DNA of 64,000 bases, taken from positions 1,315,001-1,379,000 of the forward strand of contig CM020520.1 in the NCBI GenBank assembly GCA_009823395.1. The letters run 5' to 3'. Below, in pieces: positions 1-10,002 of the stretch. Source of the DNA: Thamnaconus septentrionalis (lineage: Eukaryota > Chordata > Actinopteri > Tetraodontiformes > Monacanthidae). The position numbers were made by a program, and so were the translations under genes. The notes beneath the pieces are model-generated. The model was not told the DNA's origin and did no database searches. It saw nothing but the letters and a program-made list of their open reading frames with translations. Numbering within the stretch: position 1 is the stretch's first letter; each line of letters starts with the position of its first letter.

Positions 1-49
1 GAGGAGCGAGCAAGGTGGCTTTTGTCTCTCTCCAAAAAAAAAAAGGCTG

Positions 50-55
50 TTTAAT
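50..55 (-). promoter_or_regulatory. ATTAAA polyadenylation signal (candidate)
   Basis: On the minus strand this reads ATTAAA, the commonest variant of the vertebrate poly(A) signal. It lies about 290 bp downstream of the stop codon of the minus-strand open frame at 345-540. The minus strand then runs into a T-rich stretch (plus 33-44 is an A run), as expected of a downstream U-rich element. The signal, spacing and T-rich stretch agree with a gene end, but a hexamer alone is weak evidence. Confidence 0.3.
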
Positions 56-344
56 TGATATTCATATAATGAAATGTTATACTTAAATATTGCATGAGGT
101 TGTTTCTGTGAGATGGAAGATACATTGAAGACCTCTAGAGGAAAAGCCTGAATTGACAGTGAATACATGACCACTCAGGGCCTCCGTAGATTCCAGAAGA
201 TGAGCAACGACTTGAACTTCCTGGACTGACTCACTGACTCACGGACTCACTGATGCGCTCGGTTCTGGAGGCTCTCCACGTCAACTCCAGCAGGGGTGCA
301 GCTCACGCCATGAGACCCCCCCCCCCCTGCCTGCTCTGTTATTT

Positions 345-540
345 TTAGGTGCGGCGGACCTTTTCCCCGCAGGTGGTGGGATTTCTCTGGAGTTGTGGTG
401 ACAGCAGCTGGAGGAGCCGCAGCCACGTGGCCACGCCGTCCTTCAGCCAGCTAATGTCATGCAGCTGCGGGGCCCTGGAGAGTTTACAGGTGATGTACGA
501 GGAGACGGCAGCTCCAAACAGCACAGGAACAAAGAGCTTT
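345..540 (-). CDS. Putative 3'-terminal coding exon, unknown protein
   Basis: A minus-strand frame stays open for 64 codons and ends in TAA (345-347). It has no start codon, so it would be the last exon of a gene whose upstream part lies further right. About three quarters of third codon positions are G or C, well above the surrounding DNA, as in many fish coding exons. The middle of the peptide reads YITCKL ... HDISWLKDG, which resembles the B-strand cysteine and C-strand tryptophan of an immunoglobulin-like domain. The usual later D-x-G-x-Y-x-C motif is missing, so the resemblance may be accidental. The rest is leucine-rich (WLRLLQLLSPQL) and ends basic. Two acceptors are possible: an AG just before 540, or a better pyrimidine-flanked CTCCAG giving a start at 474. 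A poly(A) signal follows at 50-55. I do not recognise the gene; a chance open frame remains possible. Confidence 0.35.
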
Positions 541-548
541 CTGTCTTT

Positions 549-1020
549 TCATTCTTTTTTTTCATTTTATTAAAATGAAATAATAAAATAAACTGCGCAA
601 AGAAGAAGAAGAAGAAGAAGAAAAAAAATCCCGGCGAGTTAATCTTGTTGAGACGGGCTGTGTTCTGCGTGGGCTCAACAAATATAATATGGCGTTTGAG
701 TCATCAATCCTGCAGCTTTTTTTTCTTTATTCCCAAGGGCGTCATCTCATTATTGATTGGAGGAAAGTGAAGAGATATGGATATTACTGGGCTGAAGGCC
801 GGGGAGACACTGAAGGTGATTCATGGGAGGGTCTCCCACATAATTCACACCCTGGACAAATAGTTCATTTCCAGCCGTGTTGGCATTTGAAGAAATCAAA
901 TCCTGGAGGTGAATTTAAATCAGGGCCGGAGGCGGAGCTGCACCTCGGCGAATACCTGCCCACTGTGTGGGGTCCCGCGGTTATCTTTCAATTACCGCCA
1001 CAATATACAGCAGCGCCAGC
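549..1020. other. Unique non-coding DNA with a short GAA run
   Basis: This stretch has a T-rich block, a short (GAA)n run near 602-622 and AT-rich unique sequence. I see no supported exon. It may be intronic to the possible gene ending at 345. Confidence 0.5.
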
Positions 1021-1023
1021 ACC

Positions 1024-1070
1024 GCCTCCTCCTCCTCCTCCTCCTCACACACACACACACACACACACAC
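1024..1070. repeat. Compound microsatellite (CTC)n-(CA)n
   Basis: About seven CTC triplets run directly into twelve CA dinucleotides. The open frame across it is only a translation of the repeat. Confidence 0.95.
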
Positions 1071-1570
1071 CTCTAATCCACTGTAAGCAGTGGCCTCCAC
1101 CACTGTTTTCTGCCACCCCACCCAGTCACTATTAAATACATTTTCTTTCCCCGCTCCCCTTCCACACTACTATTTTTTTGTTTGTTTGTTTTTCTCTTCC
1201 TATTTTTTTCAAGAAGCAATCACACTGGCTGTATTTTCCATCCAAACGGCCGCCGTCGTTGCCCGGAAATCACAAGAAGAGGCCGATGACGCCGGTTCAC
1301 CCTGGTTCTGACCATCATCACCGGCCTGCTGGCAACCTGCTCGCTGCTAATTCCCCACCCCACTGCCTCAGCCTTTCTTATGGCTGTCACTTGTAGAGAA
1401 CCAATTAACATATTGTGTCCGAGGGAGTCACTCCTCCCGCCGGCTGCTCGCGTTCCCTCGCTGCTTTTTTTTTTTTTTTTCTTGTGTCACACCGCTAGCT
1501 AGTGGGCAGAGTCGCACAAATTAGCCGTGTGGGCTGGGAGGCTCAATTACCTTTTAAGGACTTTGGAGGT

Positions 1571-1571
<1 letters not shown>

Positions 1572-1611
<40 letters not shown>
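1572..1611. repeat. (GT)20 microsatellite
   Basis: A pure GT array of about 40 bp about 100 bp before the GAA/GAC tract. Arrays of this kind can adopt Z-DNA and are usually length-polymorphic. Confidence 0.97.
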
Positions 1612-1612
<1 letters not shown>

Positions 1613-1710
1613 AGCCTGTCTCCTGGCTTCCTCCCGACCTGCCTCGATAAGGGGCATAAAAACGAGGCAGTGGTAGCAGCAGCAGGGAAGGTGGATGGGT
1701 TTTGTGCTGG

Positions 1711-2010
1711 AAGAAGACGAAGAAGAAGACGAAGAAGAAGACGAAGAAGAAGACGAAGAAGAAGACGAAGAAGGAGATGAAGAAGAAGACGAAGAAGAAG
1801 ACGAAGAAGGAGACGAAGAAGAAGACGAAGACGAAGACGAAGAAGGAGACGAAGAAGGAGACGAAGAAGACGAAGAAGAAGACGAAGACGAAGAAGGAGA
1901 CGAAGAAGACGAAGAAGAAGACGAAGAAGAAGATGAAGAAGACGAAGAAGAAGACGAAGAAGAAGGAAGATGAAGAAGAAGACGAAGAAGAAGAAGATGA
2001 AGAAGGAGAA
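1711..2010. repeat. 300-bp GAA/GAC trinucleotide tract
   Basis: This is a long array built from GAA and GAC triplets with occasional GGA and GAT. The register stays at three, often as a GACGAAGAAGAA higher-order unit. The plus strand is almost all purine apart from regularly spaced C residues. All long frames here are artefacts of the repeat: Glu/Asp-rich and Lys/Thr-rich on the plus strand and poly-Ser on the minus strand. The interspersed units show it has diverged from a pure GAA expansion. Confidence 0.95.
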
Positions 2011-3655
2011 TTGCTGGTGCGAAAGGCTGCGGCTGGAATTTCAGAATGATGTGAATCCTGCGACTCACCGTCAGTATCAGGCAGCAGCAGATCCCCGTCT
2101 CCTCATCAGTCCGGCTCCATCGCACCTTAGCGCCTCCCCCTCCTCCCACCATGTCTCGGGGAGCGCCAGCCGCCAGTGCCGAGTGGGTCTGAATGCGACG
2201 GCAGGGGTGTATTCTCTGAGGAGCGGCGGCGGCAGCTCCGGCTCTCGGTGCCAGGCCTGGCCTTGTTATCCATCTGTGACCATGTAATGGAGATGGATAC
2301 TGTCGCACTGGCAGGCTGAGATGGAGGAGGAACACGGGCCAGTGGACATCATCCCATCCTGTCTCCCATCCTGCACAACAGACAGACAGAGAAACAGACA
2401 GACAGGGAGAGAGAGACAATTGAAGTCAGTGAACATGCAGAGGAGGTGAGCGCACCACTCCACCAGGGTGTGATGTCAAGGTGTGTGTGTGTGTGTAACT
2501 CCAAACAGGAAGTGGTCACACTGCAGAAAGGCACCTGCGACCTGTGACCTGTGATTGGAGCTTGGGCCGACGGCTCTGATTGGTTCTGGGCTGGAAGTTG
2601 TGAGTTGCTAGACTGCCGCTGCTCTCCGTCGAGAGTGAACGGTGCGACCTGAGTCCCGCTGTGTTTCCACCGACTGTTAGCTGGGCTTGGTTAATGGTGC
2701 TAGCAGCAGCGGCTAATTTAGCCCCGAGCTACTGTCCGCCCGAGGGTCGTTTATATTTCAGTTCTAGCCAGAGAGAACATTTGATTATTTATGCTTCAAA
2801 CTTTTTTCTGTTTTGTTTTGTTTGACTTGAAAAAACCAAAACCTCTGTCAGCGTGACTTGGAATCACGCGGACGGACGGGCAGCAAAAAGGCCTTTGATG
2901 GTTTCTTTGGAAGCAATAAAGCACGGCGCAATAAAAAAAGAATGCAAGCAGCGTTTGTTCTACATGTGCTACATGAGTTTGGTTCAGCGGCGGGTCAACG
3001 CTGGCCGTGCAGCAGCGGATTGAAAACTGAAGAAGAACAACTCGGGTCATTGACGTTAAGTTTTCAGTGGACGAGAAGCAAGTTGGCAGCACACAAAGAG
3101 CCATGAGGGAAAAACTATTTCTTCTTAAAAACCGCAGCCAAATCACTTTAAAGGCATTTGTGCTTTGTAGAAAAATGGTTTTCACGATACAATAAAATAT
3201 AAATATATTTGTGAGAGTGAGTGCAGCTCAGGGGTTCCAGGACACATTTCAAATAAAATCACTTCTCCTTTTCTTTGCACAACACAGGCAAGAAACAAAG
3301 TCCAGTTAAACCCACACATTACATGGGACGGCAGCTAACATTTTATTTATTGATATTGTTTGATATATTTATAAGTCGACGCTCATGCATTATGCAGGTG
3401 GTCTCCAGGATGCTATAAATCTTTCTGCATGGCAGCGGCGGCGGCAGTGAGAGCTGAGTGATGAAAGCAAGAGAGCGGCCATGTGACTGCACAGCTTCCT
3501 ATTAATAGAAGTGACCAATCACAATACTATTTGGATGCTGGTTTCAATGCAGTGCTGAGGTCGGCGCTGGGAAAAGTATCAAAAAGTGGGGAACAAGCCA
3601 CACAATTAATAACAAACTCAGGTGTTTATTTTCTATTGATCTTTTCTGTGTGGTG
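2011..3655. other. Non-coding stretch, mixed composition
   Basis: A GC-rich part (2050-2300) is followed by a small (CAGA)n patch near 2385-2420, a short GT run near 2481-2496 and AT-rich unique DNA to 3655. A TGACTCAC string near 2060 gives a donor-like site on the minus strand, but no partner acceptor or convincing frame supports an exon. Confidence 0.4.
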
Positions 3656-3661
3656 GGATGA

Positions 3662-3907
3662 ATGAAGCTCTGCACGCTGTCCCGCTGCTGCTGCTGCTGC
3701 TGCTTCTCTTGTCTCCTGGCAGCCTCCTCTCTCTCCTCTCTCTCCCTGCGGGTCGAGCACGTCAGGCTGCACACTGATCTCAAGCAGGAGCCATCGCGGC
3801 TCCTCCATAGAAACAGAGAAACACATGCAGGGACCTGCAGCAGAGCGCTCCGTCTAGTACCGAGCTTTGATCTTCCACCAGGGGTCACTGTTGTGAAGGG
3901 AGATTGA
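3662..3907 (+). CDS. Small open frame with signal-peptide-like start (speculative)
   Basis: An 81-codon frame begins MKLCTLSRCCCCCCFSCLL and continues with a hydrophobic, Ser/Leu-rich stretch, superficially like a secretion signal. The cysteine run is a translated (TGC)n repeat and the Ser/Leu stretch a CT-rich repeat, so the signal-like appearance is largely a repeat by-product. The start lacks a purine at position -3. No TATA box, downstream domain or poly(A) signal supports it. It is listed only because third positions are GC-rich. Confidence 0.1.
   Translation: MKLCTLSRCCCCCCFSCLLAASSLSSLSLRVEHVRLHTDLKQEPSRLLHRNRETHAGTCSRALRLVPSFDLPPGVTVVKGD
3875..3888 (+). promoter_or_regulatory. CTCF-like motif (moderate)
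   Basis: CCACCAGGGGTCAC matches the CCASCAGGGGGCGC core of the vertebrate CTCF site except in the last part. By eye it is weaker than the site at 60486. Confidence 0.25.
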
Positions 3908-3954
3908 TCTCCACCCCCCCTCCACGCTCGCCCTTCCTGCTAAGATCAATGAGT

Positions 3955-4096
3955 GCACGTCTCGGCGGTAAACGGGCCTGTTTGTGGCGCCGTGCGCGAG
4001 CGAGGGGAGGACTGGCGAGCCGTTGCTAAGCGCTGGCAGGGAAGAGCTGAGGCCACCGCCACCACCGCCAATGTTGAGACCCGCGGCAGGCAGGTG
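3955..4096 (+). promoter_or_regulatory. CpG-rich block ending in a splice-donor-like site
   Basis: A short CpG-dense segment (GGCGCCGTGCGCGAGCGAGG and onward) ends in GGCAGGCAG followed by GTGAGA, a good donor. It contains GTTGCTAAGC, resembling an RFX half-site, and CCGCCACCACCGCC. The pattern suits a small first exon with its promoter, but there is no matching second exon, so this is only a candidate. Confidence 0.2.
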
Positions 4097-4248
4097 AGAC
4101 GGAACGCTGGCTTCTATTGATCTATTGACTTATTTGAAATCCAAGGCACAGCTGCGCTCACCTGTAGACCCCTGCTGGTCGTCTCCTGCATTAACCTTCA
4201 ACTGGTCTGGAAGTGGAGTAATACGGGTGGGGTATCGTCGTCCCTGTG

Positions 4249-4256
4249 TGACGTCA
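4249..4256. promoter_or_regulatory. Full cAMP response element TGACGTCA
   Basis: A perfect palindromic CRE, the CREB/ATF binding site, occurs about 150 bp downstream of the CpG-rich block. A second element, TGAGGTCACC, lies about 30 bp further on. An 8-mer occurs by chance about once per 65 kb, so the site is only suggestive. Confidence 0.35.
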
Positions 4257-5110
4257 CCAAAGCCTGATTTCCCAGAAGTGTGTGAGGTCACCGACTGCGT
4301 TGGCCACCGGGCGAGGGAACCATGCAAAAGACGGGACCTTTAATATTTATAGCCGATGGATTTTTTATTTTTTTTGAAGCATTATTATTCAGGATGTTCT
4401 CATGGAGCCTCTGAGTAAGAGGATGAGTCACTGGTGCTCATGTCAGCGTTATCAGATTCTCCTCGTCTCCTCTCATCTCAAGCCAAGAAAGTAAAAGAGA
4501 GAGAAGAGAAGAGGATCTCTGGAAGATCCTGCTTAAAAGTGAAGGTATAGAAACTACCAAAGAGTGTGCCAGGGCCTCCCGGTGGGCTGCGAGTGTACTG
4601 CAGGAGGGCTGTGACCACACAGGTTTCTTTAGAAATGTATCAGGGAAAATAAAACTAGTTGTCCCAGTGTAGGCGTTCACCTGAGTGGAAGCCTGCTCCA
4701 ATCTGCTGCAATTTCAGGTGAATGCAGGAATGTCGTCTAATTCCCAATGGGCCTGTCTTGAGGCGGGAATGGCGCCACTAATGCCTCTCTCTTTCTTTCT
4801 TTCTTCGTCCTCTCTTCCCTCCCTCCCTCCAACACACTCACTCTGACAGTTTTCAGCAGCTCCTGACGCCTGCAGCGTTCCAACGCTTCATGCCGCACAA
4901 AAAACAAAAGCACGAAAGCCCCATTGAAGGATATTGCGCACGTCGTCATTTAGCCACGACGCTAGTCGCTAGTTTGTAATGTGCCAGACAACAAGTGGAA
5001 ATCAGGCGCGCGATCAGATCCAGGCTTCCTTTGGCACAAAAGGAAAATAAAAGAAAATGAATGACATGAAAAGACAAAAGGCGGCGAGCGAGACAGAAAT
5101 GCTGAGCTAA
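4257..5110. other. Unique non-coding DNA
   Basis: There is a T-rich patch near 4362-4380, a small (CTTT)n run near 4790-4806 and otherwise unique sequence without a supported exon. Confidence 0.45.
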
Positions 5111-5114
5111 GTGT

Positions 5115-5450
5115 TAATAACAGGAATGTCTGTAGTTTTCTTTAATGGCTCAACCATCTGTTCCAGGCAGCCCGCAGCCTCGCCGCTCTAATCGGACCGT
5201 CTGCACTCTTTGATATGCATAATTAGACTTTTAATAATCTCTGCCGCGCAGGTGATGTTTGCTGTGCCGTGAGTTGTGTCTCCCCACTGGCTGCAGTGGG
5301 TACTGCGGCGCTATAACCCGTGAGCGATGCTGCACGCTGAGCCTTGGAAATCTGCGCCGGCCGGGGAGCTTTTTCAGCCACTTTTAATGAAATGATAAAA
5401 TTTGAAAACAGCGCAAGGTAATTGAAAATCTAATGAAAGTAGAAACCATA
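5115..5450. promoter_or_regulatory. Enhancer-like block with POU4F-type site
   Basis: The block contains ATGCATAATTAG at 5215-5226, a near match to the BRN3/POU4F consensus ATGCATAATTAAT. It is followed by TTTTAATAATC, CTTTTAATGAAATG and GGTAATTGAAAATCTAATG, several homeodomain-type cores within 220 bp. It has no repeat character and no coding frame. Vertebrate developmental enhancers often look like this, but conservation would have to be tested. Confidence 0.3.
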
Positions 5451-5451
5451 A

Positions 5452-5474
5452 CTTTCTCTCTCTCTCTCTCTCTC
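5452..5474. repeat. (CT)n microsatellite
   Basis: About eleven CT units at the right edge of the enhancer-like block. Confidence 0.9.
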
Positions 5475-5932
5475 ACATGGAGCAGAGGCCTGTTTAAGCT
5501 GCTCTAATTATGCGGAGGGGGGGGGGCCGGGGTGTTTTGGAGTAATGAACCTGTGCACAATGAAGACGGCGCTCGGCACTTTGTCTCGCCTCTGCAGAGA
5601 CTTCCCGCATCATCATTGTTTTGCTTTTATTGCCGCCGCCACAAACATCAGCCTGGTCTCGGTCTGTGAAGAGGAGCTCTTTAAATTTCCGCTGCGCAGC
5701 GTCGGCCGACGGCCTGAAGACAAATGTTGTTTTTTTTGTGGAGGGCGGAAGCAGGACAGCCAGCGCTGGGCACGCAGTGCATCAAGTGGGGACGCAAAAA
5801 AACAAAACATGCAGCTGCAAATGAGCGTCGCTCAATTGGCTAGCTTGATGTTTTAAAAAAAGAAAGCTAGAGGACGCTCGCTCAGGCCCCCTAGAGGCCT
5901 TTTTTTTTTTTCTCCGGCCAGTGAAGACAACT

Positions 5933-5983
<51 letters not shown>
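5933..5983. repeat. (CAG)17 trinucleotide repeat
   Basis: Seventeen uninterrupted CAG units. One frame reads as poly-Gln (start at 5921), but nothing before or after supports a protein, so it is treated as a non-coding repeat. Confidence 0.95.
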
Positions 5984-5985
<2 letters not shown>

Positions 5986-5989
5986 CTCC

Positions 5990-6540
5990 ATTATTTGCAC
6001 TGGGGCCTTAAAAGGCTTTGAAAGAGGTTTAAAGGGACAGTTCACTCAATGTCACTTTTCCACTGGTCTTGTGCATGAATTGGACTCAATCAGCCCCAGT
6101 GGTGCGGAGGCTAGTGCTACTTCAGAGGGCAGGAAAGGGGAAGGAGAGTGCTGCCCCAACAATAGAGCGCTGGAACACTTTTACTTTTGACGAGAAATGG
6201 AAAAGAGTTGATCATAGCGCTAAAAGAAGAAGCTCAGCTCTTCTACAATTTTCTCCAGCACGTGTGACCTTTTCTGGTGAAAAACAGAGTGGAGAGGAAG
6301 CAGAAATGCTCCCTCTGCCATGTGGCTGCAGACTGAGCTTTGAACTGGAATGAATTTAACAAACAAAAAATAAACAAACAAAAACCACTGAGAAACTATC
6401 ATAATAGATTCCCTTTCTTGTCCGCCTCACTGAGTGTGACGCCACTCCTTTGCAAGTTTTTTTTTTTTTTTTAACCTCAGCGCTCACACGGGCAGTCAGT
6501 TGAATTGATGCGTAATGAAAGCTGTGGGGTGTCGCTCAGA
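5990..6540. other. Unique non-coding DNA
   Basis: AT-rich parts with a T run near 6460-6472. No splice-site pair or homology was seen. Confidence 0.45.
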
Positions 6541-6545
6541 GCAGA

Positions 6546-6576
6546 AGGAGGAAGAGGAGGAGGAGGAGGAGGAGAC
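6546..6576. repeat. (GGA)n repeat
   Basis: A run of GGA with GAA interruptions, directly followed by unique DNA. Confidence 0.9.
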
Positions 6577-6579
6577 TGG

Positions 6580-7755
6580 AATGAAATAAACTGCCAGCAC
6601 CAAACTGCAGCACTTCAAAAAAAAAAATCAGTCGAGGATGTCAGCTGAGGTGGGCTCCTTTCTACACGTGTCCGGCATTATTGGGGGTGATTTGAGCGCA
6701 GCGGCGAGCACTTTTAATCCGGTTGAGAAGCGGCGGCGTGCGCTCTCGCGCTGACTTCTCGTCAGCCCAGAGCTCTCCTCCTCTCCGCCGGCGCACAATG
6801 GCAGTGTTGTGGCAGCGCCGGCGCCGCCGCTGATGCCCCCTGAATGCCCACAGTGGCAGCGGAGGTTGAAAAGCGGCGAGCTCAAAGGACTCGCTGATCA
6901 AAGGAGCGTTTCATCTGCGAGTCCTGCCGCTGCCGCCGCGGCGAATGCCAGAGCCGCGTTATGACAGGGATCTGATGCTAAGAGACTGACAGCACAAGTC
7001 TTTGATGACCCCTGTGTACCATGCTGGGGAGGATAAACAGAGCGGGGGAAGTGCGGTGGGTGCACGAGTACAGTGATAGATACAGTTGCAGCCAGCCACA
7101 CAGCCAAACAACAACAGTCGTCCACTCCACAGCCGCTGAGACTGAATTCCAGCAGATTTCCAGCGCAGTCAAACAGCGGCAGGCAGGGAGTCGCCGGAAG
7201 GCAGGACGAGGTGAGAAAAGGGAAGGAAATACTGCAAAGCCAAGTCTCACGGTGATTTTATATCATCAAAGTTAGAAAAGGCAAAAATCCTGGATCATCT
7301 ATCGGCACGGCCGGTGTGTCAGAGGCTGACCATTAAGTCCAAACTACCAAAAAGACCACCTGTGCGCTTGAGAAGCTTCCTGCACGCTTGGAATGGCTGA
7401 AGGCATCATTACGGACACGGAGTCAATATGGGAGGCAGGAAGCGTAGGCGTTAGCTGGCCCGCTAGCCAGCGAGCTAGCTGGAAGCCAGGCGCCATCGTC
7501 AGGGTCCGGATGGTTCCCCCGCCCCGTGGCTTGGACCAGGCGGCTCAACGCTCAGGTTTTCGGGTCTATTCTGTTGGTCGTGACTGTGCACTTCTGCTCT
7601 GCAAACATCACTGTTGTGTGAAGCGCACAATGTGGAGAGCACGTATTGTGTGTGATTCACAGCAGCGCCGCAGCTTAAAGAACCACCGCCCGCCCACACT
7701 GCTGCGCTCACTCCTTCCTCAAATCTTCCACACTGACAGAATTGTATTGTTTTCT
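6580..7755. other. GC-rich unique DNA
   Basis: CpG-rich segments (6690-6960) and several GAG/GTGAGA donor-like strings (for example near 7208) occur without a matching acceptor. No coding assignment is supported. Confidence 0.4.
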
Positions 7756-7756
7756 G

Positions 7757-7781
7757 CACACACACACACACACACACACAC
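7757..7781. repeat. (CA)n microsatellite
   Basis: Twelve CA units. Confidence 0.93.
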
Positions 7782-8061
7782 TGAGGCTGAGATTGTGGAC
7801 GGGAGGTTGTTCTTTTTCCGGCTCTACGCTTCTTCACCAGCAATGCCTTGACTGAGAAACGAACCGTAGGAAGGAGTCTGCTGCCATTTGGCGGGAAGTC
7901 ATAAATGCATGCAATTATTTTGTTTGATCTTTCTACGTCGGCAATCTTCAGGGTTCCTTGACTGAACAACAGGTGTGAGAAACAGCCAAATAAAAGTACT
8001 GGAAATTTCTTCTTTCTCTTCTGACGCATCATCGAGACCTTGGGCTACAATTTGTTTCTTT

Positions 8062-8063
8062 AC

Positions 8064-8101
<38 letters not shown>
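8062..8101. repeat. (TA)n microsatellite
   Basis: About 40 bp of alternating TA, able to form a cruciform or an unwound region. Confidence 0.95.
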
Positions 8102-8103
<2 letters not shown>

Positions 8104-8109
8104 GTGGAG

Positions 8110-9215
8110 GCCTCTACAAGACGCAGTGGAAATAAAAACAGAAGTGAAGAGGCCAGGCTTGAAAAGAAGCAAAGCCCACACTTCACAGCACTCTGCCTCG
8201 ACACAGCCGCTGCTGAATGCTCATGTTGCCTCTTTGTCTTTATTCATTTAGTGAAAAATGAAAAAAAAAAAATATTGCAAGAGCGAGGACATAATGTGGC
8301 AGTCAGCAATTACAACATGACAGAATTATTAGTAAAGACCAGATGCAACATTTCAGGGAAGAATTCCAAGAGGTTTGCGTCGATGATATGCACTGTGGGG
8401 GGGGGGGCATTGTCTCTCCCAGCAGGTGGTCCATCAGGGACCCCGAGGCAGGAAGGGTCAATAGGTCAACCACACTTAACCTTATTGGCTGTGATGGTTC
8501 CCAGGTGCAATAAAGACGGTTGTGGCATTCCTGCAGGGCAGCAGGGGACGCACGGAGGACCTGGTCCACTGGACCAGTGCATGATGGGAGGGGAGGAGCC
8601 AATCAGCTCTAGACGAAGGTCAGAGCTGCTCTCCGGGGGGGGAGATCATTTGTCCTCATTAGTTGTGTAAACACGCAGTGATTCGGGGGGAAATTTCACA
8701 TCATCAATCACGGAGCCTCTAACTCCTCCAGATTGTTGTCTTTCTTCACTGGAACAAGTTGTGGCACCAAGTGTTTGTTTAGTGCTTATATAGGAGGCTT
8801 GGATCAACTAACGGCAAATAAAAACCATTCTTGAGTTCAACCTAAAGGACCACCTTGGGTTTTTCTTCCTACACCTGACACATTGTAACTGATTTCCCCA
8901 GAAATGTGAATGTTGTGATGATGAAAGGTGCAGCAGCAAAAGCATCTCAGTTATTGGCGACCCTCTGACTCCACCCTGAGCGCCCGAGTCTGCAAGCAAA
9001 CACAAAAAATAAAGCCCCCGAGCCTCTCTCACTTTTGGGGAGGCGTCACACTGTTTGTGCAGCCAATAAGAGGCCTGCATTTGGGCTTAACTGCCCGTGA
9101 AACAGCGTTGTTAATCTTTGCCGCTTCAGCGACTGTGTCTTTTCAATCCACACCAGTGCACACTGGAAAAAGAAAACCTCATTACAAACTAACAAACACA
9201 CCCAAAAAAAGATTA
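8110..9215. other. Unique non-coding DNA with CTCF-like string
   Basis: A G run lies near 8398-8407. GCAGCAGGGGACGC at 8538-8551 resembles the CTCF core, with about two mismatches. The rest is unique DNA without a supported exon. Confidence 0.35.
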
Positions 9216-9223
9216 TCTCCATG

Positions 9224-9240
9224 TTCAGCACCAATGACAA
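9224..9240 (+). promoter_or_regulatory. RE1/NRSE-like motif (weak)
   Basis: TTCAGCACCAATGACAA keeps the complete left half of the REST/NRSF element (TTCAGCACC) and most of the right half (GACA), with two mismatches in the second part. REST sites mark neuronal genes, but this match is imperfect. Confidence 0.2.
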
Positions 9241-9440
9241 GTGGCGCGCACACACACGCAGGAAGTGCAGGCAGCAGTATCAGTTAGGGAAGGTCGAGGC
9301 CACGTCTGAACATCGACTAAAGACAGACAACGCAAAGAAAGCATTGAACCTTCTTTTCTATTAGCGCCGCATTAAAAGAGTGGCGGCGGTAGACGGCGTC
9401 AGGAGGCCAAACACACGGTGGGCCAGAGGCCATCAGCCAC

Positions 9441-9486
9441 CCAGTCAGCCAGCCAGTCAGTCAGCCAGTCAGTCAGTCAGTCAGTC
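9441..9486. repeat. (CAGT/CAGC)n tetranucleotide repeat
   Basis: Degenerate four-base array of CAGT and CAGC units, followed by a short CAG run. Confidence 0.9.
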
Positions 9487-9714
9487 TGCAGCAGCAGCAA
9501 TGAGTGCATTTACAGGAGTGAAATTGTTGTAATTGGCTTTTTTTCCAGCCTCATCACTGAGCGCCTCCCCGCCAGCCCAGTGCTTCTCCTCGGTGCAGTT
9601 TATGAGCTGGGCAGAGGCAGAAAAGTCTAATGCAGCCGGGAGGCCAAAATGAAGATGCCTGTCGTGTTTCAAATAGCAGGAAGGAAAAGTGGAAAGAGTG
9701 TCCAGGGAGAGGGA

Positions 9715-9789
<75 letters not shown>
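9715..9789. repeat. (GCT)25 trinucleotide repeat
   Basis: Twenty-five uninterrupted GCT units, the longest pure CAG/CTG-class array here. It reads as poly-Leu, poly-Cys or poly-Gln depending on frame and strand; none belongs to a credible gene. Confidence 0.97.
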
Positions 9790-9790
<1 letters not shown>

Positions 9791-10002
9791 AGGCTTCAAA
9801 CACCCGACTTCCTTCTCCAGACTCCTGACTGCAGGTTTTTCTGGGCACCTGAAACAAACTCGGTGTCTATTTTAAAGCGAACCCCCCCACCACCACCAAC
9901 ATTTCCAATCTAACAGTCTGAAGAACTCCCTAGAAGCACTCTGACCGAAGCTGGGAGCCCTAAACACCAACTAAAGGTTTTTTCAAAGGAGCTGCAAGGG
10001 GA

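Noticed and set aside
1695..2049. Acidic (Glu/Asp) and Lys/Thr-rich plus-strand frames
   Set aside because: Pure translations of the same triplet repeat in two frames.
1547..2419. 290-codon minus-strand frame with poly-Ser
   Set aside because: Its centre is the translated GAA/GAC tract and its ends are translated GT and CAGA repeats; the rest matches no family.
5921..6190. Poly-Gln protein
   Set aside because: Only the CAG array is Gln; no promoter, splice or domain support, and the remaining codons look random.
9441..9486. CRISPR-like repeat array
   Set aside because: Units are 4 bp with no spacers; it is a tetranucleotide microsatellite in a vertebrate genome.
9554..9913. Poly-Leu, poly-Cys and poly-Gln frames over (GCT)25
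   Set aside because: Three frames are open at once across the repeat, as expected of a triplet array and not of a gene.
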